A DNA stretch of 10,509 bases from Caldivirga sp. (GTDB lineage Archaea; Thermoproteota; Thermoprotei; Thermoproteales; Thermocladiaceae). The notes under the pieces are model-generated. The model made no database searches, was not told the origin of the DNA, and worked only from the letters and a program-made list of their open reading frames with translations. Of the stretch, positions 5,676-10,509 are shown piece after piece. Each line of letters starts with the position of its first letter. Position 1 is the stretch's first letter. The stretch covers positions 1 to 10,509 of the forward strand of contig JAPWUH010000030.1 of assembly GCA_028275645.1 (NCBI GenBank). The letters run 5' to 3'. The position numbers were made by a program, and so were the translations under genes.

Positions 5676-8090
5676 TTAGGCATTGTAGGCTATGGACTCT
5701 CCCCTCGGGTTAACCACCTCAACCCTTATCACATTGTCGGCTGTGTTCTCGAAGGCATCCACGTGGGAGGTGACTATCAGGGTATCCACGACCTCGGATA
5801 GGTCCCTCAGCCAGTTTGACACCCTCCTCCTATGCTCAGAGTCGAGGTGTTCCGTGGGTTCGTCGAGGAGCATTATCGGTATATCACCGAGGAGCGCCTT
5901 CGATAGTGCGAATCTGAGAACCAGGGCCACTAGGTTCCTCTCACCCATGGATAGCATGTTGACTGGCAACTCCCTGCCATCACTCCTCTTAACCATGACC
6001 TCGTAATCCTCTGTCACGTAAATCTCCACAAGCGATTCCTTGTGCCTAAGCACCTTGAATGTGTCCCTTAACTCCTCGTTTATGGCGTTTAGGAGGGCCC
6101 TCCTTAAGGCTGGCTTAGCGTCCTCAATGGCGGCGGCCAGTTTGGTAACCTCCTGTAGCTTACCCCTAATGAACCTAAGCCTCTCGCTCCTCCTACTTAT
6201 CAACTCCCCTATTCGCTTAGTCTCATTCTCCATCTCCCCTATGCTGCTTATCAACTGGTTTAGGCTACCCTTACCCTGCTCAAGCCTGGCCCTTAACTCC
6301 TTAACCTCGTTCTCAACCTTATTAATCAACTCCTCGATGCTGTTTAGCCTAGCCAACTCACCGCTAAGCCTCTTAGCCTCATCCTCCAGTTCACTGATCC
6401 TGGCCTCAATCCTTGACCTATTGCTGAGTAGGCTACTCAACTCCGCCTCAGGGTTTTTAGCCAACTCGGCGTTAATCCTAAGGTACTCCTCCTGAAGCCC
6501 CTCAAGGCTCTTTAACAGGTCCCTTAACTGCCTAAGCTTAGCATTAGCGCTGTTGTACTCCTCCCTTAGCCTAGCCAGCTCCCTAACCTCACCCCTAATG
6601 GCCTCCAACTCCCCGTTAAGCTCAGTTAACCTACCTCTCAGCTCCCTAAGCCTAGACTCCAGGGTGGGTATCCTCTCCTCAGCCACCTTAACCTGGGCTA
6701 GCTTACCCCTTAGGTCCTCCTCAACCTCCTTAAGGTTATCGTAATCCATCAGCCTTGAATTGATAACACTTAACTCCTCCTTAATCCTCCTCACCCTCTC
6801 CGTATTCTCCTTAATTATCCTCTCCCTATCATCGGGGTTGAGCGGCCTTTTGCAAACTGGGCAAACTGGTTCATTGGACTGTTTAAGTATGTTTAACTCC
6901 TCGTTAATGTGGTTCAGCTCCTCCATTAGTGAGGTTCTTCTGGCCTTTAATTCATCAAGCTCCCTCAGCCTTGATGTAACCTCCCTAATCCTTTCCTCTA
7001 ACCTCCTCCTCCCCTCCCTAATCCTCCTTAACTCCTCCAGCTCATCCTCAAGCTCCCTTATCTGCCTATCTAGGTCTGAACGTTGCCTCTCAAGCTCCTT
7101 AATCATCGACTCCTTGTACTCAAGCTCCCTCACCCTTCCCCCTAGTTCATTCACCAACTCCTCGAGCCTACTCAATTCATCCCTCAACCCCCTTGATGCC
7201 TTCAACTTATCCTCAATCTCCCTGGCCCTGGCTTTAAGCGCCTCCCTCTCCTTAACCTTAGCCTCCAATTCCTTAACCTCGGCGTTAATCCTGTTTAACT
7301 CATCCTTAAGCCTACTCAACTCATCATTAATCGCGTTGAACCTCTCCCTAACCCCTATTAGTCTCCTCTCCTCATCCCTAAGCCTACTCAACTCGGCTTC
7401 CTTACTGCTTAACTCCTCACTAAGCTTGCTTATCAGGGCCTCAAGCTCCTTAGCCCTAGCCCTCGCCTCATTCAGCTTCCTCTCAATCCTCTCCCTCTCG
7501 CCGTTGTTCTCCCTAATGGCGGCCTCGAGGGCCTTTGCCTCCCCCTCAAGCCTCTTCTCAATGCTTTTCAGGACCTCTGTCTGCAGTTTATCCATGGAGT
7601 CTATTTTAAGTAGCTTATCAAGCTTAAACTCCTCCCTCCTATTAACCTCAAGTATATCCCTTAACTCACCTTGCCTTGCGTAGAGTAGGTTAAACAACTC
7701 CACGTCCACGCCAAGGTTCTCGGTGACCCACCTAGTAACTTCCCTATCCCTCTCCGCCACCCTAACCCCATCCTCGCTCATCACGTAGGTTTGGGTTTCA
7801 ATTACCTTCTCCCTACTGAAGGCTCTTTGGATGGTGTACCTACGGCCATTCACGTTTACAAGTAGCCTAACCACACCCACGGAGGCCCCCATTGTGACCA
7901 GGTCGGATAGCCTAATCCTCTTCCTCTTCAGCCAGTCAGTGCCGTAGAGGGCTATGGCTACGGAGTCGAGTATGGTGGTCTTCCCAGCCCCGTTGAGGCC
8001 ATATATGAAGTTAACCCCACTGCTAAGCCTTATTGAGGCCTTCCTAACGGACCTAACGTTCTCTATTTCAATCAACTCCACTGAAGCCAT
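5676..8090 (-). CDS. rad50: DNA double-strand break repair ATPase Rad50
   Basis: This 804-residue SMC-like ATPase is complete. The N-terminal lobe has Walker A GLNGAGKT (31-38) and a Q-loop Gln140 in ARQGEL. Two long coiled-coil arms (about 165-400 and 425-660) flank the zinc hook CPVC (Cys410, Cys413), which sits near the middle as expected. The C-terminal lobe has the ABC signature LSMGE (713-717), Walker B IMLLDE (739-744), the D-loop EHLD (747-750) and the switch His776 in TSHVD. It forms a 2:2 complex with Mre11, tethering DNA ends through hook-to-hook zinc binding and using ATP to gate the nuclease. It is somewhat shorter than the roughly 850-900 residues common in archaea, which means shorter arms. 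Its ATG lies inside the 3' end of mre11 (19-bp overlap) with a good ribosome-binding site. Confidence 0.97.
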   Translation of the reverse strand: MASVELIEIENVRSVRKASIRLSSGVNFIYGLNGAGKTTILDSVAIALYGTDWLKRKRIRLSDLVTMGASVGVVRLLVNVNGRRYTIQRAFSREKVIETQTYVMSEDGVRVAERDREVTRWVTENLGVDVELFNLLYARQGELRDILEVNRREEFKLDKLLKIDSMDKLQTEVLKSIEKRLEGEAKALEAAIRENNGERERIERKLNEARARAKELEALISKLSEELSSKEAELSRLRDEERRLIGVRERFNAINDELSRLKDELNRINAEVKELEAKVKEREALKARAREIEDKLKASRGLRDELSRLEELVNELGGRVRELEYKESMIKELERQRSDLDRQIRELEDELEELRRIREGRRRLEERIREVTSRLRELDELKARRTSLMEELNHINEELNILKQSNEPVCPVCKRPLNPDDRERIIKENTERVRRIKEELSVINSRLMDYDNLKEVEEDLRGKLAQVKVAEERIPTLESRLRELRGRLTELNGELEAIRGEVRELARLREEYNSANAKLRQLRDLLKSLEGLQEEYLRINAELAKNPEAELSSLLSNRSRIEARISELEDEAKRLSGELARLNSIEELINKVENEVKELRARLEQGKGSLNQLISSIGEMENETKRIGELISRRSERLRFIRGKLQEVTKLAAAIEDAKPALRRALLNAINEELRDTFKVLRHKESLVEIYVTEDYEVMVKRSDGRELPVNMLSMGERNLVALVLRFALSKALLGDIPIMLLDEPTEHLDSEHRRRVSNWLRDLSEVVDTLIVTSHVDAFENTADNVIRVEVVNPRGESIAYNA

Positions 8091-9289
8091 TCAACATCAC
8101 TCCCCAGTCCAAGCCCCCTCTCCAGTATGGCCACAGCCTCATTAACCTTACCATCACTTATCAGGTCAAGGGCCTTAAGCACAGCGTTAACCACAGCTTC
8201 ATTACCTATGCTTTTACTGAGCACTGTTTGAATAAGCTCAATTAGGCCATGGGTTGCCTGAGCCTTGGCTGACCCACGCTTGGTCACGGATAGCTTAACA
8301 TTCACCTTAAGGGCGCCGTTGATTAGGCTCTTAACGGTGTTGAATCCGTAATCCCTAACGCCATACCCATCACCCAATTCACCAATCACGTTAACCTCAA
8401 CGTAGGCATCCCTGTAGTCCAAGGCCCCCAACCCACCCAACCACTCCCTGAAGGTTGATGGTGGCTCACCGTTAACGTTAACGATGACCTTAATCATCCT
8501 TCGCCCTCCCTTAAGCCTAATGGGCTCAACCCTAACCCTGCCACCACCCTCATTGACGTCCAGCAGTAGGAAGCCCTTTGGATCCTGGCCCTTAACCATC
8601 CTTAACCTACCATCCTCAAGCACGTGGGTTTCGAATTCCTGGGAGTCCCAAACCTCAAGTGACCCAGGGTACACGGCCTCAAGGGTTGGGTGCCTCAAGG
8701 CGTGCTCGTGTATGTGGCCAACAGCGTAGTAGGCGTCCTTTGGCAGTTCATTGGCTGGTATCGTGTAATAGTCTATGTTGGGCATTGGGTACCTGTATGG
8801 GGTACCCTCAACGTACTGGTGCATCATGACAACGTTAACCCCACTCCCCATCAACTCCCTCAGCGCCTTAATCAGCCTAACCCGGTTATTGGTGGGTACG
8901 CAGCCAACCCCAATCACCCTAACCCTACCGTAGTCCACGTAGCCGTAGTCGAGGTACTTGACTAGGCCGGAGGAGTCGAGGACTGTTATGGGGTTGTCCA
9001 CTGGGTTTACGACAGATGCGTCGTGGTTGCCCCTGGTAACAAGCACATCCATGCCTAAGTCCCTGAGTCTACTAAAGCCCCTAATCGCCGTGAGGTAGGT
9101 TGAGGGTGATGGCCTTGGGTTGTCGAAGAGGTCCCCACTAACCAGAACCAGGTCAACGCCCTTCTCCTCACGTAGCCTAGCAATCTCATCAATGGCCCTG
9201 AGGAAGGCTAACTCATAGTCCCTAGCCCTCGCCTCAAGTCCATACTGCCTCCTACCCAGGTGCACGTCGGAGAGGTGCGCAATAAGCAC
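8072..9289 (-). CDS. mre11: DNA double-strand break repair nuclease Mre11
   Basis: This 405-residue calcineurin-like phosphoesterase has all the Mn-binding motifs of Mre11: SDVHLG (Asp8, His10), SGDLFD (Asp53), RGNHD (Asn88, His89), MMHQ (His157) and GHIHEH (His192, His194). The catalytic domain runs to about residue 215, followed by a beta-rich capping domain and a helical C-terminal tail that would carry the Rad50-binding helices. It is a 3'-5' exonuclease and endonuclease that, with Rad50, processes DNA breaks and blocked ends. The start is a GTG at 9289; the sequence begins directly with the first conserved strand (LIAHLSD), and a T/A-rich box about 25 bp upstream fits a leaderless message. 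It is the first gene of mre11-rad50. herA and nurA, the usual archaeal companions, are not next to the pair. Confidence 0.96.
   Translation of the reverse strand: MLIAHLSDVHLGRRQYGLEARARDYELAFLRAIDEIARLREEKGVDLVLVSGDLFDNPRPSPSTYLTAIRGFSRLRDLGMDVLVTRGNHDASVVNPVDNPITVLDSSGLVKYLDYGYVDYGRVRVIGVGCVPTNNRVRLIKALRELMGSGVNVVMMHQYVEGTPYRYPMPNIDYYTIPANELPKDAYYAVGHIHEHALRHPTLEAVYPGSLEVWDSQEFETHVLEDGRLRMVKGQDPKGFLLLDVNEGGGRVRVEPIRLKGGRRMIKVIVNVNGEPPSTFREWLGGLGALDYRDAYVEVNVIGELGDGYGVRDYGFNTVKSLINGALKVNVKLSVTKRGSAKAQATHGLIELIQTVLSKSIGNEAVVNAVLKALDLISDGKVNEAVAILERGLGLGSDVEWLQWS
8096..8105 (-). promoter_or_regulatory. Ribosome-binding site of rad50
   Basis: The minus-strand sequence GGGGAGTGAT is close to the archaeal consensus GGAGGTGATC and ends 5 nt before the rad50 ATG at 8090. 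It lies within the mre11 coding sequence, fixes the rad50 start and points to translational coupling in an mre11-rad50 transcript. Confidence 0.7.
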
Positions 9290-9310
9290 TGGGTAGAGGC
9301 TGATGTTGGG

Positions 9311-9319
9311 TTAAAAAAC
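9311..9319 (-). promoter_or_regulatory. Putative TATA-like element of mre11-rad50
   Basis: The minus strand reads GTTTTTTAA, centred about 26 bp upstream of the mre11 GTG codon. It is a weaker match than the other boxes, but it is the only A/T-rich run at the right distance within the 78-bp divergent intergenic region shared with mobB. Confidence 0.4.
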
Positions 9320-9330
9320 TAGTGCATTAA

Positions 9331-9339
9331 TTAATACTT
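9331..9339 (+). promoter_or_regulatory. Putative TATA-like element of mobB
   Basis: The sequence TTAATACTT lies at the end of a longer A/T run (from 9327) and is centred about 33 bp before the mobB ATG. It predicts transcription starting roughly 5-8 nt upstream of the start codon. No Shine-Dalgarno-like run is visible between the box and the ATG. It lies back to back with the mre11 element in the divergent 9290-9367 region. Confidence 0.4.
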
Positions 9340-9367
9340 TTCAACCACTCCCCACAGTTAACTAGCA

Positions 9368-9859
9368 ATGATAACTATAGCCTTCATAGGCTTCAGGAAG
9401 TCGGGTAAAACAACCCTAATTAGGGAACTGCTGCATGTGGTTAAGGGTAGGGTTGCCGTTATTAAGAGGATCCACGACTACGGCCAGGAATTCGACGTCA
9501 GGGGTAAGGATACGTGGGTCTTCTCAAGGGAGGGGGCTGAGACTGTGATTGGGCTGGCGCCGGACAAGACGCACATACTGTTTAACAGGCCTATTGAGCT
9601 GAACAAGGTCATAAACATGATAAGTGAGTTGGCTAAGCCGGATTACCTGATGATGGAGGGGTTTAGTGATGAGGTTAAGGACAGGAGTGACGTAATTAAG
9701 GTAATCCTACCCAGGAGCATTGGGGAGGTTGAGGAGTTGACTAATGGGGTTAAGCCACCCCTCATAATCTACTGCGGTCTCTGCAAATGCAGGCTTGAGG
9801 GGTGTGTGGATAGTGTTAATGAATTAATCAACAGAATTTTAAGTTATGAGGCTAATTAA
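9368..9859 (+). CDS. mobB: Molybdopterin-guanine dinucleotide biosynthesis adaptor protein MobB
   Basis: This 163-residue P-loop protein has Walker A GFRKSGKT (8-15), a KDTWVFSREGAETV segment (47-60) typical of MobB, and DYLMMEGF (92-99), the MobB-like Walker B region. MobB is a GTP-binding accessory of the step that attaches a nucleotide to molybdopterin, helping MobA or enzyme loading; in hyperthermophilic archaea the metal may be tungsten. The length is normal for stand-alone MobB. Near the C terminus there is a compact cysteine cluster, Cys136, Cys139, Cys141 and Cys146 (CX2CXCX4C), suggesting a bound metal or Fe-S site. The gene is divergent from mre11 and convergent with tatA (9-bp gap). 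No other cofactor gene is visible nearby. The ATG at 9368 begins directly at the first beta strand. Confidence 0.93.
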   Translation: MITIAFIGFRKSGKTTLIRELLHVVKGRVAVIKRIHDYGQEFDVRGKDTWVFSREGAETVIGLAPDKTHILFNRPIELNKVINMISELAKPDYLMMEGFSDEVKDRSDVIKVILPRSIGEVEELTNGVKPPLIIYCGLCKCRLEGCVDSVNELINRILSYEAN

Positions 9860-9868
9860 CGGCTTGTC

Positions 9869-10228
9869 TCAATGAGCCTGGGCCTGCCCCTGACCCCTCA
9901 ACCTCTCCAGCTCCCTCTTCAGCTCCTCTACCTGTTTCTTCAACTCCTCAATCTCACTGCTACTGGGTTTATTGTTGGAGGGTTGATTGACAGCAGCACT
10001 ACCGGTGACTCGGCCCACTGGCTGTGGGTTGACTTGGGTTGTTTGAACCGGTGATTGGGCTTCAGTGATCATTTGCCTAAGCTCCCTCTCAACCTCCATC
10101 TGACCCTTCTTGAACTCACCCACAGCCCTACCTAAAGCCCTAAACAATTCAGGTATCTTAGATGTACCACCGAACAGTATTAACACCACGGCGATCACTA
10201 TTATCCAATCCCAAATACTCCCAATCAT
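9869..10228 (-). CDS. tatA: Twin-arginine translocase component TatA/TatB-like, with C-terminal coiled coil
   Basis: This 119-residue membrane protein has one N-terminal transmembrane helix (about 4-19), then the FGG hinge (19-21) and an amphipathic helix carrying IPELFRALGRAVGEFKKG (25-42), the hallmark of TatA/TatE. It would form the protein-conducting part of the Tat system, which exports folded, often cofactor-loaded proteins across the cytoplasmic membrane. The C-terminal half is unusual: a P/Q/N/S/T-rich linker (about 58-91) followed by a charged heptad-like coiled coil (about 92-111), where TatA usually ends in a short disordered tail. TatB cannot be fully excluded, but the FGG hinge favours TatA. 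No tatC is in the window. A GGGGGGTAG run ends 2 nt before the ATG, with a TATA-like element further up. Confidence 0.9.
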   Translation of the reverse strand: MIGSIWDWIIVIAVVLILFGGTSKIPELFRALGRAVGEFKKGQMEVERELRQMITEAQSPVQTTQVNPQPVGRVTGSAAVNQPSNNKPSSSEIEELKKQVEELKRELERLRGQGQAQAH

Positions 10229-10230
10229 AC

Positions 10231-10239
10231 CTACCCCCC
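10231..10239 (-). promoter_or_regulatory. Possible ribosome-binding site of tatA
   Basis: The minus-strand sequence GGGGGGTAG ends 2 nt before the tatA ATG. It is only a partial match to the GGAGGTGATC consensus, but it is the only G-rich run upstream of the start and would lie within the short predicted leader. Confidence 0.35.
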
Positions 10240-10260
10240 ATATTCTAAACCTGTACTAAC

Positions 10261-10270
10261 CTAATAAATC
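10261..10270 (-). promoter_or_regulatory. Putative TATA-like element of tatA
   Basis: The minus strand reads GATTTATTAG, centred about 37 bp upstream of the tatA ATG, which predicts a leader of roughly 10-12 nt containing the G-rich run. It lies in the 80-bp gap after sufB/D, implying that tatA can be transcribed on its own. Confidence 0.45.
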
Positions 10271-10308
10271 TTTTTCTCATAGGTTAGAAAACACCGCAGG
10301 TGGCCCCC

Positions 10309-10509
10309 TTAACCCACCTTGGATAGCCTGGTTAACTCCAGTTCAATGGCTCTGTTGAATATTGACACGTACTCCATGGGTAAGTTAACCATCACGTCAT
10401 TAAAGTAGCCCAGTACTATTAGGCTTTTTGCTTCTTCTTCTGTTAGTCCTCTTGTTCTTAGGTAGTTTATCTTGTCTTCGCTTATCCTACCTGTATAAGC
10501 CTCATGAGT
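10309..10509 (-). CDS. sufB: SufB/SufD-family Fe-S cluster assembly protein, C-terminal fragment (truncated by window edge)
   Basis: An open minus-strand frame enters from the right edge and runs 66 residues to a TAA. It starts with HEAYTGRISEDKI, continues LRTRGLTEEEAKSLIVLGYF and ends VNLPMEYVSIFNRAIELEL. This is the classic end of the SufB/SufD family: the H-E-A, the 'L..RGL.EEEA..LIV.G' helix pair and the 'LP.EY' helix. The HEA glutamate is SufB-like (SufD usually has another residue there), so SufB is favoured, but the fragment is too short to be certain. SufB with SufC and SufD builds Fe-S clusters in the cytoplasm. It lies 80 bp upstream of tatA on the same strand. Confidence 0.85.
   Translation of the reverse strand, partial: THEAYTGRISEDKINYLRTRGLTEEEAKSLIVLGYFNDVMVNLPMEYVSIFNRAIELELTRLSKVG

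Noticed and set aside
6200..7600. Recurrent CTCC/CCTTAA-type short repeats across rad50
   Set aside because: They follow from repeated Glu-Glu-Leu and Lys-Glu-Leu heptad codons in the coiled coil, not from a DNA repeat array.
6760..7683. Long plus-strand open frame (307 codons), Ser/Leu-rich, opposite rad50
   Set aside because: It is the antisense image of the Rad50 coiled coil: Glu, Arg and Leu codons read backwards give Ser and Leu. There is no promoter, RBS or recognisable domain.
9666..9672. GTGATGA matching the C-box of a C/D box RNA
   Set aside because: It lies inside mobB, no CTGA D-box follows within about 60 nt, and it encodes conserved-looking protein sequence. A chance match is the simplest reading.

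Overview
The window looks like chromosomal DNA from a hyperthermophilic archaeon of the Thermoproteota (crenarchaea), probably a Thermoproteales-type lineage such as Caldivirga, Vulcanisaeta or Thermocladium. That placement is inferred from several things: an archaeal mre11-rad50 operon, archaeal indolepyruvate:ferredoxin oxidoreductase genes, a one-helix TatA, heavy AGG arginine codon use, very tight gene packing, and TATA-like boxes about 25 nt upstream of start codons. The exact genus cannot be fixed by eye. I see no mobile element, CRISPR array, rRNA or tRNA, and no intergenic gap longer than about 120 bp.

Layout, left to right. The C-terminal 195 residues of a PLP-dependent class I/II aminotransferase (+ strand) enter from the left edge. 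It converges, 3 bp apart, on a minus-strand pair: a MoxR/RavA-type AAA+ ATPase followed by a ViaA-like protein with a C-terminal VWA domain. Upstream of that pair, on the same strand, lies iorA-iorB (TAATG overlap), the two subunits of indolepyruvate:ferredoxin oxidoreductase. Next is mre11-rad50 (19-bp overlap), the double-strand-break repair nuclease/ATPase complex. Divergent from mre11 is mobB, a P-loop GTPase-like protein of molybdenum/tungsten cofactor synthesis, here with a small cysteine cluster near its C terminus. Convergent with mobB (9-bp gap) is tatA, which has a long linker and a C-terminal coiled coil. The right edge holds the last 66 residues of a SufB/SufD Fe-S assembly protein (- strand).

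How the genes work together. There are at least four minus-strand transcription units: sufB/D, tatA, mre11-rad50 and iorA-iorB. The AAA+/VWA pair makes a probable fifth, because its first gene has its own TATA-like box. First genes of units tend to have a TATA-like element placed so that transcription starts at or within a few bases of the start codon (leaderless or near-leaderless mRNA). Second genes of operons (iorB, rad50) have Shine-Dalgarno-like purine runs instead. Apart from mre11-rad50, the genes lean towards anaerobic metabolism and metallo-cofactor enzymes: Ior (TPP and two [4Fe-4S]), Suf (Fe-S assembly), MobB (Mo/W cofactor), Tat (export of folded, often cofactor-bearing proteins), and a RavA/ViaA-like chaperone pair whose bacterial relatives have been linked to Fe-S respiratory enzymes. 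This theme is an inference from proximity.
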